A stretch of 64,000 nt of DNA from Xanthomonas hydrangeae (GTDB lineage Bacteria > Pseudomonadota > Gammaproteobacteria > Xanthomonadales > Xanthomonadaceae). The notes beneath the pieces were generated by a model. It was not told where the DNA came from, did not search any database, and saw nothing but the letters and a program-made list of their open reading frames with translations. Shown in pieces: positions 15,913 through 25,505 of the stretch (position 1 is its first letter; each line of letters opens with the position of its first letter). The stretch spans positions 5,295,477-5,359,476 of the forward strand of contig LR990730.1 of the NCBI GenBank assembly GCA_905142475.1. The letters run 5' to 3'. The position numbers were made by a program, and so were the translations under genes.

Positions 15913-18390
15913 TTACTGCGCTGCTGCAGGCGTGGCGCAGAACGAGGTGGGTAATGCGTCCGGTTGTGTGCCCCAGCCTTGGGTCGGCGCCTGCTTGGTG
16001 AGCGCGAACGATAGCGAGCCACCTTGCTGCAGCTGCGCCCAGTCCAGAAACACCTTGGGCTGCGGTTTGCCGTTGAAGCGGACGCTGTCCACGTATTGCA
16101 ACGTGCGGCCATCCGCGCGAGGGGCGTCGATGCGCAGCCGTTTGCCGTTACCCAGATCCAGCGTTACCCGCTTGAAGCGTGGCGCGTGCAGCAGGAACTG
16201 CCCGCTGCCCGGCACCGCCGGATACAGGCCCAGGGCGCTGAACAGATACCAGGCCGACATCGTGCCCAGATCGTCGTTGCCGGTGACGCCGTTGGGGGCG
16301 TTGGTGAACAACTGCTGCGCGGCGCGCACCACGGTGGCGGTCTTCCATGGTTGGCCGATCAGCGTGTACATCCACGGGGCATGCAGATCCGGTTCGTTGT
16401 TGGGGTTGTAGCGGTACTGGTTGTAGTAGCTGTACGGGCCGACCACCCAGTGCGTACGCGCAGCAGCGAGCGGGTCCTTGAGCAAGTCGTCGTAGGCGAA
16501 GAAGGCATCCAGCCGCTTGCCGGCCTGTTCGCTGCCGTGCATGGCCTGCAGCATGCCGGGGATGTCCTGCTGCAACAGCCACTGGTATTGCCAGGCGGTG
16601 CCTTCGTGGAAGCCGTGCTGCGAGCGCGGGCTGTAGTGATCGTCCGAGGGCGCGTACCAGTTGCCGTCTTCCAGGCGCGGACGTGGAAACCCGCTGAAGC
16701 CGGTGTCGGCATCGCGCACGCCGGCGTCCCAGACGCGGTGCCAGTTGCCGCCGCGTTGGCGTAGTTGCGCGCTGTCGTCGCCGTGGCCGAGCGCTTGTGC
16801 CATCTGCGCCAGCGCGCAGTCGGCCAGTGCGTATTCCAGCGTGGCCGAGCCGCCGTGGTGCGGGTCCACGTCCATGCCCTTGGACGGGAAAGCGCGGTCG
16901 TACTGCACGAAGCCGTTGGCCAGGTAACTGGCATTGCCGGAGCGGCCGGAGTGGCGCGAGTTGGTCGGCGGTTGTTCGAAGGCGTTCTGGCGCAGCGCTG
17001 CATACGCCTCGGCCTCGTTGCCCTGCAGCGCGCCGAAGCGCCACAGGTCGACCAGGAACGGGGTGACCGGGTCGCCGGTCATGATGTTGGTGTCGTAATT
17101 GGCGTAGCCCCAGCGCGGTAACCAGCCGCCTTGCTGATGGATGGCCAGCAGCGAGCGGCCGATATCGCGCGCACGCCCCGGTTGCAGCAGGGCCAGCAGC
17201 TGGTTCTGCGAGCGGTAGGTGTCCCACAGCGAGAAATATTCGTAGTAGGTCCAGCCGTCGGCGCGGTGGATGGCATCGTCATAACCGCGATAACGGCCAT
17301 CGGCATCGCTGCCGGTCAGCGGCTGCAGCAGGGCGTGATACAGCGCGGTGTAGGCCACGGTGAGGTCGTCGGCGCTGGCGCCGTCCAGCTGCAGGCTGGC
17401 CAGTTGCTTGCGCCAGGCCTGTTGCGCGCGTTGGCGCATCTGTTCCAGGCCCAGCAGCTTGCCGCCCTGCCTGCCGTCGGCGCGCAGGTTGTTGCGTGCA
17501 CCTTCGGCGTCCACGTGCGAGATGGCGCTGACCACGGTCACTGCGCGCGCGTTCTTGTTTTTGCCCAGCGGGAAGCTGAGCCAGGCGCCGTTGGGCTTGA
17601 GTTCGCCGCCCATGCTGTGGCGCGCGTCGGGCACGCCGCCGTCTTCGCCCCAGACCCCGTGGGCGGTAAACGGGCGGTCGAATTCCAGCCGGAACCAGGT
17701 GGTGTATTCGTGGCCGCCGCAGAAGCTTTGCGTGGTCAGTTTGCCTTCGACCACGCGGTCGCCGACCACTTGCACCTGGCTGCCGATCACCACATGGCGG
17801 TCGTTGGCCTGGCCCAGGTTGACCAGCACATGGCCGGTGTCGGCGCCGGGAGCGAAGGTGTAGCGCTCGGCGGCGGCGCGGGTGAGCGCGGTGGCTTCGG
17901 CGTCGATGCCGCCGTAGTCGGTCAGGCGCACCTTGTAGTAGCCGGCCTGGCCAATCTCGCCATCATGCGTGTAGCGGGCGGCATAGCGGGTCTGGTCGAA
18001 GGCCTTGGCGTCGCCCGTATCGAAGTCGCCACCGGGGCCGATGCTGCCGGTGACCGGCAGCACCGAGACCTGCCCGCCCTGCTCCCAGCAACCGGCGCCG
18101 GACAGAAACGAATGGCCGAAGCCGCGGATGCTGGGGTCGTCGTAGCGCCAGCCGGCGTAGTGCGCGCCGATCGGGCTGACCTGGACCAGGCCGAATGGGG
18201 CCGAGGCGCCCGGGTAGGTGTTGCCGTCGTCCTTGCTGCCGATGAAGGTGTTGACCTGCGCCGGGTCCTGCGCGGCCAGCGGCGCGGACACCGCGGCACC
18301 GAGCAGACACAGGCTGACGGCGGCGCGGCGCCAGAACGGCACCGGCGCACCCTGCGGGACGGAACGACTGGACGGGACTGCGGAGAGCAT
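15913..18390 (-). CDS. GH92 family alpha-mannosidase, exported
   Basis: This 825-residue protein belongs to glycoside hydrolase family 92, calcium-dependent alpha-mannosidases that mostly trim alpha-1,2 linkages of N-glycans. Family motifs are clear: VNTFIGSKDDGNTYPGASAPFG near the N-terminus, SFLSGAGC, GNEPDLHAPW-type (NNEPDLHAPWMYTLIGQPWKT) and the catalytic NDDLGTMSAWYLFSALGLYP. A signal peptide (RRAAVSLCLLGAAVSAPLAAQ) indicates export to the periplasm. The ATG at 18390 follows GAGG. A GTG at 18474 is less likely. Plant-associated xanthomonads use such enzymes on host glycoproteins, so that role is inferred. No glycan transporter is adjacent. Confidence 0.93.
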   Translation of the reverse strand: MLSAVPSSRSVPQGAPVPFWRRAAVSLCLLGAAVSAPLAAQDPAQVNTFIGSKDDGNTYPGASAPFGLVQVSPIGAHYAGWRYDDPSIRGFGHSFLSGAGCWEQGGQVSVLPVTGSIGPGGDFDTGDAKAFDQTRYAARYTHDGEIGQAGYYKVRLTDYGGIDAEATALTRAAAERYTFAPGADTGHVLVNLGQANDRHVVIGSQVQVVGDRVVEGKLTTQSFCGGHEYTTWFRLEFDRPFTAHGVWGEDGGVPDARHSMGGELKPNGAWLSFPLGKNKNARAVTVVSAISHVDAEGARNNLRADGRQGGKLLGLEQMRQRAQQAWRKQLASLQLDGASADDLTVAYTALYHALLQPLTGSDADGRYRGYDDAIHRADGWTYYEYFSLWDTYRSQNQLLALLQPGRARDIGRSLLAIHQQGGWLPRWGYANYDTNIMTGDPVTPFLVDLWRFGALQGNEAEAYAALRQNAFEQPPTNSRHSGRSGNASYLANGFVQYDRAFPSKGMDVDPHHGGSATLEYALADCALAQMAQALGHGDDSAQLRQRGGNWHRVWDAGVRDADTGFSGFPRPRLEDGNWYAPSDDHYSPRSQHGFHEGTAWQYQWLLQQDIPGMLQAMHGSEQAGKRLDAFFAYDDLLKDPLAAARTHWVVGPYSYYNQYRYNPNNEPDLHAPWMYTLIGQPWKTATVVRAAQQLFTNAPNGVTGNDDLGTMSAWYLFSALGLYPAVPGSGQFLLHAPRFKRVTLDLGNGKRLRIDAPRADGRTLQYVDSVRFNGKPQPKVFLDWAQLQQGGSLSFALTKQAPTQGWGTQPDALPTSFCATPAAAQ

Positions 18391-18985
18391 GCAAGACACC
18401 TCGGGGGAGAGGGCGACCGGAGCCGCAGGTGGAGGATCCCTGCCGACCGCTGCATCACCCAGCGATCGAGACACAACGACTGCGTTCGAGCAACGACCTT
18501 CAGCGCGATCGCGATCTCGCGCCCGACTGGCTTACTTGGATCGATCTAAATTCGATTTGGTCACAGCCATGTGTTGGCAAAGATTAAGCATTCTCGACCA
18601 TCTGCCGCACACCGCGGCGCAGCAAAGTGTGCTGGCTCTTGCAGTTTTGCGGGTGTTTTAGACGTTTTGAAGCGGTCTGTTGCGCGCGCTCGGGGGATGC
18701 CGTTCTGAGGCGTGCCAGCTGTGCTGACGGGTAAGCCCGGCTTGGGGGTCCATTTGGCTGCGCTGTGAACGTGTGGTTGAGGCGTTCCCTGGGCGTGTTG
18801 CGCGTCGGGGGCCGGACCCTCACCCCAACCCCTCTCCCGGGGGGAGAGGGGCTTGGTTCCTGCAGGGTTCGGTTCCTGAGGAGGCCTGGTGCCTGGTGCT
18901 TGGTCGCTGGGAGGGCTATGCCTCTGGGAGCGGCTCGGTTTCTGGGTGAGCGCATGGCGTAGCCGCGTGCGCTCCAGCTTGCCCA
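18391..18985. other. Long intergenic region holding dispersed repeat copy 4 (18814-18855)
   Basis: About 600 bp without a supported gene lie between GH92 and the DUF2628 gene. It contains one CCCTCACCCCAACCCC / CTCTCCCGGGGGGAGAGG repeat unit at 18814-18855, in the same orientation as copy 1. The GH92 promoter should lie within 18391-18600, where an AT-richer stretch occurs around 18540-18560. No convincing gene remnant is visible. Confidence 0.7.
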
Positions 18986-19012
18986 CAAAAAAGCCCGGTC
19001 AGTGACCGGGCC
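18986..19012 (-). terminator. Intrinsic terminator downstream of the DUF2628 gene
   Basis: On the minus strand the stem CCCGGTCAC/GTGACCGGG-type hairpin is followed by CTTTTTT, about 55 bp after the stop codon of the gene at 19066. Confidence 0.85.
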
Positions 19013-19065
19013 GGGCGACGCTGGCGTGGCGGCGGGAGGGGCCGACGCGCCGGTGACGCAGTTGC

Positions 19066-19458
19066 TCAGATCCAGCGCATGCCTTCGAACGGGTTCCAGC
19101 TGGTGCTGCCTTTGACCTTGTCCAGGTAATAGGCGTAGTTGGCGATCATGCCGGTCAACAACGACAGCGGCAGCCACAGCATGTTCTGAAACGCGGCCGG
19201 CAGGAACGAGGCCACGATGCTGACCACGATGCTGATGCCGATCAGGCTCAACGCCTTGCGCCACAGGCCGATGATGAAGAAATAGATGACGCCGAAGAAG
19301 AAGGCATAGAAGTTCATGCCGACCTTGACCTTTTCGCCAAAGCTCAGGGTCTTCAGTGCGTTCTTGTAACTGGGGTCTTTGGGGCCACCGTGACGGTCGA
19401 AGAAATCGAAACGGAACTGCCACTTGGGACTGAGCTGGGTGCGATCGAAGGTATCCAT
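19066..19458 (-). CDS. DUF2628 domain membrane protein
   Basis: This 130-residue protein has a soluble N-terminus (DRTQLSPKWQFRFDFFDRHGG) followed by three hydrophobic segments (FYAFFFGVIYFFIIGLW, LIGISIVVSIVASFLPAAF and MLWLPLSLLTGMIANYAYYL). This matches the DUF2628 architecture of small inner-membrane proteins of unknown function. A terminator follows it at 18986. Nothing in its neighbourhood suggests a role. Confidence 0.82.
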   Translation of the reverse strand: MDTFDRTQLSPKWQFRFDFFDRHGGPKDPSYKNALKTLSFGEKVKVGMNFYAFFFGVIYFFIIGLWRKALSLIGISIVVSIVASFLPAAFQNMLWLPLSLLTGMIANYAYYLDKVKGSTSWNPFEGMRWI

Positions 19459-19594
19459 TCCAAACCATGTAGTTGAAAACGGTTACATGATAGGCGATCG
19501 CGTATTCATCGGCACGGTCTTCGGTGCCGGTCGGAAGCGGAAGGTCAGCCGCCGATCAGCTTCGGCCGTGGTCGCTTGCAGGACCCAGCGCGCG

Positions 19595-21517
19595 TCACTC
19601 GCGCTGGTCGCTGACGCCGGTACCGCGGCGCGCCCGGCGGAGTGAATACAGCGAGCGGTCGGCACGATCGACCACTGCCGCCAGCGCCTCGCCGTCGTTG
19701 CGCAGGGCGGTGCCCAGGGTGAACTGGATCGGGGCGTCGTCGGTGGCGGCCACGTAGTCGCGCGCCAATGCCGCCAGTTGCGACTGGGAGGGTTGATGCA
19801 GCAGCACCAGAAACTCGTCGCCGCCCAGCCGGACCAGACGGTCCTGGGTGCGCAGCGGCTGGTTGAGGAACCAGGCCATCTGCACCAGCACCTCGTCGCC
19901 GCGCTGGTGGCCATGGGTGTCGTTGACCAGTTTGAACTTGTCCAGATCCACCACGATGCAGCCCCAGCGCACGCTGGGGTCGCGCTTGTCCAGTTCGTCC
20001 AGGAAGCGACGGTTGTAGCAGTTGGTGAGCGGGTCGGTGAACGACCATTCCAGCAACTGCTTCTCCTGGTGGTACTGGTTGGTGATGTCCTGGGCGTGCG
20101 CCAGCACGACGGTGGCGTCGGACTCCACGTCCAGCACGTTGCGGTATTGCCAATGGCGCAGGCCGCCATCGCTGGCCACCAGCTCGATCACCCCGGCATC
20201 CTGGCCGTCGAGCACCATCCGCGACAGGTAGCCCTGGAAGGCGGCGTGCCGCTCGGGGCGGATGAATTCCAGCAACGAGCGGCCTTCCATGTCGTCCACG
20301 TTGCGGCCCAGCGAGCGCGCCGCGGCCGGATTGATGCTGATCAGGCGGCCGTCCATGTCGTGGGTGCAGATCAGGCCCAGGCTGTACTGGAACATGTTGC
20401 GGAACTTGCGTTCGCTGGCGGCCAGCGCATCCACTGCGCGATGGCGGTCGGTCACGTCCTGCACTGCGCCGACCAGCCGGGTGCGTCCGTCCACATGCTC
20501 CACCGAGCCGGTGCTGTGCACCCACAGGCGCCGGCCGGTGGCACTGATCAGCGGCAGCTCCAGATCCCAGGGCGTGCCGTCGCGCACGCAGGTGTCGACC
20601 GCCTCGGTGATCACCGCGCGCGCCTCCAGCGGGTAGAAGCCGATCCCCTCGTTCAAGGTCGGTTTGTAGCCCGGAGGCAGATCGTGCAGGCGGCAGGTCT
20701 GATCCGACCAGGTCAGCGTGCCGCTGGCCACATCCACTTCCCAGCCACCCACCCCGGCGACCCGGCCGGTACGTTCCAGAAACGCCTCGCTCTCGCGCAG
20801 ACGCTGTTGCAGTTGCTCGTTGGCGGCCTGACGCTCCAGCATCACGCGGCGCTGCTCCAGGCCTTCGGCGGCGACCCTGGCCAGCTGCTGCAAGGCCTGC
20901 AGCTGCGCCGGTTCCAGCGCGCGGGGGCGCTGGTCGATCACGCACACGGTGCCCATGCGCAAGCCGTCGGGCAGCACGATCGGCGCGCCGGCGTAGTAGC
21001 GGATGGCGGGCGATGCGGTGACCAGGGCGTTGTCGCAGAAGCGCGGGTCGGCCGGCGCATCGCGCACTTCCATCACCGCATCGCCCTGAATGGTGTAGGC
21101 GCAGAACGCCACTTCGCGTGGGGTTTCGGAGACGCCGGGCAGGCCGATGTTGGCCTTCCACCATTGCCGGCGCTCGTCCACCAGCGACACCAGCGCGATC
21201 GGGGTGCCGGCGATCGCCTGCGCGGCGGCGGCCAGCGCATCGAAGAACGGTTCGGCGTCGGTGTCGACCACCTGCAGCAACGCCAGACGCGCAAGGCGCT
21301 CGGCCTCGCTGGCGCTGGATGACACGGCGGTGTCGCACTGATTCAACGGAAAGCTCGCTCGTGCCCCGGGCAATGCGTTCAGTCTAGCGGAGTGGGCATA
21401 CCTGGCAGGGACTGGCGATGCGAGGTTCCGTGCGCTACCGCACACAGACGCGCGTGCGCGCCGACGCTGCGGCCGTTGCGCCACCTCAGTCGGTGACGCT
21501 GGCGTCCGTCTTCGCAT
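19595..21517 (-). CDS. GAF-PAS-PAS-GGDEF diguanylate cyclase
   Basis: This is a predicted cytoplasmic enzyme making cyclic di-GMP. A GAF domain (from about residue 70, VDTDAEPFFDALAAAAQ to RALEPAQLQALQQLARV) is followed by two PAS domains (around 240-355 and 365-490) and a GGDEF domain. The active site RLGGDEFLVLL is intact, and the product-inhibition I-site RTQD sits five residues before GGDEF, so feedback control is expected. There is no EAL domain. The first ATG at 21517 overlaps the end of cdaR by 32 bp. A TTG at 21346, just before the GAF domain, would give 583 residues, so the start is uncertain. The sensory ligand is unknown. Confidence 0.9.
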   Translation of the reverse strand: MRRRTPASPTEVAQRPQRRRARASVCGSARNLASPVPARYAHSARLNALPGARASFPLNQCDTAVSSSASEAERLARLALLQVVDTDAEPFFDALAAAAQAIAGTPIALVSLVDERRQWWKANIGLPGVSETPREVAFCAYTIQGDAVMEVRDAPADPRFCDNALVTASPAIRYYAGAPIVLPDGLRMGTVCVIDQRPRALEPAQLQALQQLARVAAEGLEQRRVMLERQAANEQLQQRLRESEAFLERTGRVAGVGGWEVDVASGTLTWSDQTCRLHDLPPGYKPTLNEGIGFYPLEARAVITEAVDTCVRDGTPWDLELPLISATGRRLWVHSTGSVEHVDGRTRLVGAVQDVTDRHRAVDALAASERKFRNMFQYSLGLICTHDMDGRLISINPAAARSLGRNVDDMEGRSLLEFIRPERHAAFQGYLSRMVLDGQDAGVIELVASDGGLRHWQYRNVLDVESDATVVLAHAQDITNQYHQEKQLLEWSFTDPLTNCYNRRFLDELDKRDPSVRWGCIVVDLDKFKLVNDTHGHQRGDEVLVQMAWFLNQPLRTQDRLVRLGGDEFLVLLHQPSQSQLAALARDYVAATDDAPIQFTLGTALRNDGEALAAVVDRADRSLYSLRRARRGTGVSDQRE

Positions 21518-22649
21518 CGGCGCCGGCGCGGTCGTCGCGCATCTGCAAGGCCAGATACAGGCGCATGCAATCGTCGGTATTGCTCAGGTCCACCGCGCAC
21601 AGTTGCTGGATGCGCTGCATGCGGTAATCCAGGGTGTTGCGATGGATGCCCAGCACCTTGGCGGTGGGCGCCATGCGCATGCCGGCGCCGAACCAGGCCG
21701 ACAAGGTCTTCAACAACTGGCTGCGACGCTCCTGTGCCAGCAGGGCCTGCAGCGGCTGGCGCAGGTCGTCCACCAGCACCGGCAGGCGATAGTCGTCGTA
21801 GAAAAACGCATCGGCCTGCGGCGCGCGCGCCTTGCCGATGCGCATGGTGGTGCGCGCGACCTGGTGCGACAGCGCCAGCCCGTTGGGCTGTGGAAAATAC
21901 TGGCCCAGGGCGAGACGGATCCGCAGCGGGCTGCTGGCGCGCATGCGCTCGAGCAAGGTGTGGGCGCGACGACGTTGTTCGCCCACGTCCCAGTGCCCGC
22001 GCCGGTCCAGCGCCGGCTTGAGCACCACCAGTTCGTTGAGCGCGGTGGCGGCGATCAGGTTGCCGCGTTCGGGTGTGGACAGCAGCGTGTGCAGGCGCTG
22101 CAGCTCCACCAGCATGGCGTCCAGATCCAGGGTGTCGCTTTCCACTTCGATCACGGCGGCCACGCGCGGCAGGTCGAGCGCGATGCCGAGCCGCTCGGCC
22201 CAGCCGGCCAGTGCCGGGGTCGGGCCGTCGGTGCGGATCAGGCCAAGCGTGACTTCTTCGCGCAGGCGCGCGTCGCGGGCCAGCAGGCGCAGCAGGCCGG
22301 CCTGTTCCAGCATGGCCTCGGCGGCCATGCGCACCAGTTCGGCCTGTTGCCCGATCCGCTGCGGGTCGCCGGTGAGCCCGACGCAGCCGACGATGCGGCC
22401 ATCCAAGATCAGCGGCAGATTCACGCCCGGTCGCACTGCATCCAGTTGCTGCGCCAGCGCCGCATCGATCTCCACCCGGCCCTGCCTTGACAGCACCAGC
22501 AGCGCGCCTTCGTGCAGCTGGCCGAGGCGCGCCGGCTCGCCGCTGGCGATGATGACGCCGGTGTGGTCCATCACATTGACGTTGCCGTCGATGATGGTCA
22601 TCGCGCGGTCGACGATGGACTGCGCCAGGGTGCGGTCGAGCGTGAGCAT
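21486..22649 (-). CDS. cdaR: CdaR-type sugar diacid utilisation regulator
   Basis: This 387-residue regulator has an N-terminal sugar-diacid recognition domain (residues about 3-135, MTIIDGNVNVMDHTGVIIASG, GVNLPLILDGRIVGCVGLTGDP), a middle GGDEF-like region and a C-terminal PucR-type helix-turn-helix (TLSAWFGAGMRMAPTAKVLGIHRNTLDYRMQRI). E. coli CdaR activates glucarate, galactarate and glycerate genes. It lies downstream of a glycerate kinase and an MFS transporter on the same strand, which fits control of sugar-acid use. A 350-bp gap before it probably holds its promoter. Confidence 0.92.
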   Translation of the reverse strand: MLTLDRTLAQSIVDRAMTIIDGNVNVMDHTGVIIASGEPARLGQLHEGALLVLSRQGRVEIDAALAQQLDAVRPGVNLPLILDGRIVGCVGLTGDPQRIGQQAELVRMAAEAMLEQAGLLRLLARDARLREEVTLGLIRTDGPTPALAGWAERLGIALDLPRVAAVIEVESDTLDLDAMLVELQRLHTLLSTPERGNLIAATALNELVVLKPALDRRGHWDVGEQRRRAHTLLERMRASSPLRIRLALGQYFPQPNGLALSHQVARTTMRIGKARAPQADAFFYDDYRLPVLVDDLRQPLQALLAQERRSQLLKTLSAWFGAGMRMAPTAKVLGIHRNTLDYRMQRIQQLCAVDLSNTDDCMRLYLALQMRDDRAGADAKTDASVTD

Positions 22650-22999
22650 GGGCGTGGTGGTCTGTGGACGCGAACGAGGGAGATCACGGTGCCATGGTCG
22701 GCGCGTGCATGTTCGACACGGGTGTGACTGTGCAGGGTGCGGCGGCGGCGGGTGCTTCTACCGCCGTTGCTGACAGCCTGCCGCACGGGGTTCGATTCGG
22801 ATGCGTCAGGCGAAGATGCGGTGCGCTGCGCACCCGTCGTCGGTGAGCAGCCGGCTTCCCGGAATCGGTGGCAGTCAAACCGGCAACGCGCCGCGTCGCG
22901 CGGTCGCCCTGCGGGCGCCAAGCCTGCTCTGCGCGGCGATGTGCTGCTGCGGGACAGGTGGCACGAGGAGGGCCTGCGTGAGGCATCCGTGCGCTACCG
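22650..22999. other. Intergenic region upstream of cdaR
   Basis: There is no supported gene in this 350-bp gap between the glycerate kinase stop and the cdaR start. I see no clear promoter, terminator or repeat. Confidence 0.5.
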
Positions 23000-24169
23000 T
23001 CAGCGGCCGTCTCCGGCTGCAGGCGCCGGCGCCAACGCCCTGCCCACCTGCAGCGCCGCCGCCACATTGCGCGCGGCGATGCGCACGTTGCCGGCGGCTT
23101 CGGCCAGCGCCTGCTCCACCGTGCAGGCGCGATGCACCACCGCAAACATCGCATCGATGCCATGCCCATGCAGCAGCGCGGCGCCGTTGCCCAGGCAACC
23201 GGCAATGGCGATCACCGGCTTGCCGTGCCGCTGCGCCACCCGCGCCACGCCCACCGGGGTCTTGCCGTGCAGGCTCTGGCTGTCCAGACGGCCTTCGCCG
23301 GTGATGACCAGATCGGCCTGGGCGATCAGCGCATCCAGCCCCAGCGCCTGCGCCACGATCTCCACCCCCGGGCTCAGCTGCGCACCCAGGTACGCCACCA
23401 GCGCCGCGCCCAGGCCCCCAGCCGCACCGCCGCCGGGCAGGTCGTGCAGCTGCACACCGAGGTCGCGCTGCAGCAGGTTGGCGTAGTGCTGCAGGTTGGT
23501 ATCGAGCTGGCGCACCATGCTGGGGGTGGCGCCTTTCTGCGGGCCAAACACCGCCGAGGCACCGGTCGGGCCGATCAGTGGGTTGTCCACATCGCAGGCC
23601 ACTTCGAAGTGGCAGTCCTGCAGGCGCACGTCCAGGCCGTCGGTCTCGATCCGGGCCAGCGCCGCCAGCGCGCCGCCGCCCGGGCCGATCGACTCGCCCT
23701 GCGCATCCAGCAGCCGCACGCCCAGAGCCTGCGCCAGGCCGGCGCCACCGTCGTTGGTGGCGCTGCCGCCGATGCCGATGATGAAGCGCCGCGCGCCGGC
23801 ATCCAGCGCGGCCAGGATCAACTCACCCACCCCGGCCGTGCTGGTGCGCAGCGGCGCGCGCTCGGCCGGCGGCAGCAGCGCCAGGCCGCTGGCGGCGGCC
23901 ATTTCGATCACGGCGGTGCGGCCGTCGCCGGTCAGGCCGAAGAACGCCTGCACCGGGGCGCCGAGCGGGCCGCTGACCGTGCAGGCGATCACCCGCCCGC
24001 CGGTGGCGGCCACCAGGGCGTCGACCGTGCCTTCGCCACCATCGGCGACCGGCACCTTGGTGTAGTGCCAGTTAGGGAACACCTCGCGGAAGCCGGCCTC
24101 GATCTGGGTGGCCACCTCCAGCGCGGACAGGCTTTCCTTGTAGGAATCGGGGGCGATGACGATCTTCAT
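23000..24169 (-). CDS. Glycerate kinase (GlxK/GarK family)
   Basis: This 389-residue enzyme phosphorylates glycerate to 2-phosphoglycerate (bacterial type), the last step of glucarate/galactarate and glyoxylate use. Family motifs include MKIVIAPDSYKESLSALEVA, PVADGGEGTVDALVAATGG, GIGGSATNDGGAGLAQALG and TGEGRLDSQSLHGKTPVGVAR. Length matches the family (about 380). It begins 25 bp after the MFS transporter stop, so both are likely co-transcribed, with cdaR beyond. No dehydratase or aldolase of the pathway is in the window. Confidence 0.94.
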   Translation of the reverse strand: MKIVIAPDSYKESLSALEVATQIEAGFREVFPNWHYTKVPVADGGEGTVDALVAATGGRVIACTVSGPLGAPVQAFFGLTGDGRTAVIEMAAASGLALLPPAERAPLRTSTAGVGELILAALDAGARRFIIGIGGSATNDGGAGLAQALGVRLLDAQGESIGPGGGALAALARIETDGLDVRLQDCHFEVACDVDNPLIGPTGASAVFGPQKGATPSMVRQLDTNLQHYANLLQRDLGVQLHDLPGGGAAGGLGAALVAYLGAQLSPGVEIVAQALGLDALIAQADLVITGEGRLDSQSLHGKTPVGVARVAQRHGKPVIAIAGCLGNGAALLHGHGIDAMFAVVHRACTVEQALAEAAGNVRIAARNVAAALQVGRALAPAPAAGDGR

Positions 24170-24194
24170 GGGGACACTCGCTTGAATGGACGCA

Positions 24195-25505
24195 TCACTG
24201 GTTCACCCCGCGCGCCGGCACCCGCAGCACCAGCGCGGCGCCCAGCAGCATGGCGCCGGCCAGGACGTACAGCGCCAGCTCGGTGCTGTGGGTGGTGTCC
24301 TTGATCCAGCCCACCAGATACGGGCTGACGAAGCCGGCGACCTGGCCGGTGGAGTTGATCAGCGCCAGCCCGCCGGCCGCAGCGGCGGCGGTGAGAAAAC
24401 CGTTGGTCAACGGCCAGAACAGCGGCAGCCCGCTGACCGCGCCCATCGTGGCCAGGGTCATGCCGAACAGGGCCAGCGCCAGGTTGTCGGTGACGCTGGC
24501 GGCGATGCACAGCCCGGCTGCGCCCATCAGCAACGGGATCACCAGATGCCAGCGACGCTCGCCGCGGCGGTCGGCCGAGCGACCCATCAACACCATGAAC
24601 ACTGCCGCGGCCAGGTACGGGATGGCGCTCATCAGACCGATCCGGGTCGGGTCGGTGACGCCGCTGCCCTGGATGATCGAGGGCAGCCAGAAGTTGATCG
24701 CATACACCCCGCTCTGGATGCAGAAGTACACCGTGCCCAGCATCCACACCGCCGGGTTGCGCAGCACTGCGCCCAGCGAGGTGGAGGCGCCGGCCGGCTT
24801 GCGTGCTTCGTCGTCTGCCAGCGCACGGGTCAGTGCCTGTTTCTGCTGCGCATCCAGCCAGGTCGCCTGCTGCACGCCATCGCTGAGCAGGAACCACACC
24901 CCGATGCCCAGCAGCACCGTGGGCAGGCCTTGCAGCAGAAACATCCATTGCCAGCCGGCCAGACCGCCCTGCCCGGCCGAAAAGTGGCTGAGGATCCAGC
25001 CCGACAACGGCCCGCCCAGCACGCCGGAGATCGGGATGGCCGACATGAAGACGGTCATGACCCGGCCATGCTGGGCGCGCGGAAACCAGCGCGTCAGATA
25101 CAGCACGATGCCGGGGAAAAAGCCGGCTTCGGCCGCACCGGTGAGCAGGCGCAGGGTGTAGAAGCCGGCCGGCGTGCGCACGAACATCAGGCAGGTGGAG
25201 AGCAGGCCCCAGCTGACCATCATGATCGCCACCCAGCGGCGCGCGCCGATGCGCTGCAGGATCAGATTGCTCGGCACCCCGCAGGCAAGATAGCCGATGA
25301 AGAAGATGCCCGCGCCCAGCCCGTACACGGTCTCGCTCATGCCCAGATCGCCCAGCATCTGCAATTTGGCGAAGCCGACGTTGACCCGGTCCAGGTAATT
25401 GAACAGGTAGCAGACGAACAGGAACGGGATCAGCCGCCACAGGATCTTGCGGTAGGTCGGGCGCATGCCGTCGGGGGGCGGCAGGGGCCGGGTGGCTTGG
25501 GTCAT
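24195..25505 (-). CDS. MFS transporter, sugar-acid (ACS/GarP-like) type
   Basis: This 436-residue inner-membrane symporter has about twelve transmembrane segments. The N-terminus shows the ACS-family signature: LIPFLFVCYLFNYLDRVNVGFAKLQML, then ETVYGLGAGIFFIGYLACGVPSNLIL and RRWVAIMMVSWG. Close relatives carry galactarate, glucarate, tartrate or galactonate. Being joined to glycerate kinase and CdaR favours glucarate/galactarate or glycerate as substrate, by inference. The ATG at 25505 is chosen because the upstream in-frame extension is unlike the family. Confidence 0.9.
   Translation of the reverse strand: MTQATRPLPPPDGMRPTYRKILWRLIPFLFVCYLFNYLDRVNVGFAKLQMLGDLGMSETVYGLGAGIFFIGYLACGVPSNLILQRIGARRWVAIMMVSWGLLSTCLMFVRTPAGFYTLRLLTGAAEAGFFPGIVLYLTRWFPRAQHGRVMTVFMSAIPISGVLGGPLSGWILSHFSAGQGGLAGWQWMFLLQGLPTVLLGIGVWFLLSDGVQQATWLDAQQKQALTRALADDEARKPAGASTSLGAVLRNPAVWMLGTVYFCIQSGVYAINFWLPSIIQGSGVTDPTRIGLMSAIPYLAAAVFMVLMGRSADRRGERRWHLVIPLLMGAAGLCIAASVTDNLALALFGMTLATMGAVSGLPLFWPLTNGFLTAAAAAGGLALINSTGQVAGFVSPYLVGWIKDTTHSTELALYVLAGAMLLGAALVLRVPARGVNQ

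Noticed and set aside
17131..18549. Long plus-strand frame opposite the GH92 gene
   Set aside because: It has no family resemblance and mirrors the codon structure of the GH92 gene.
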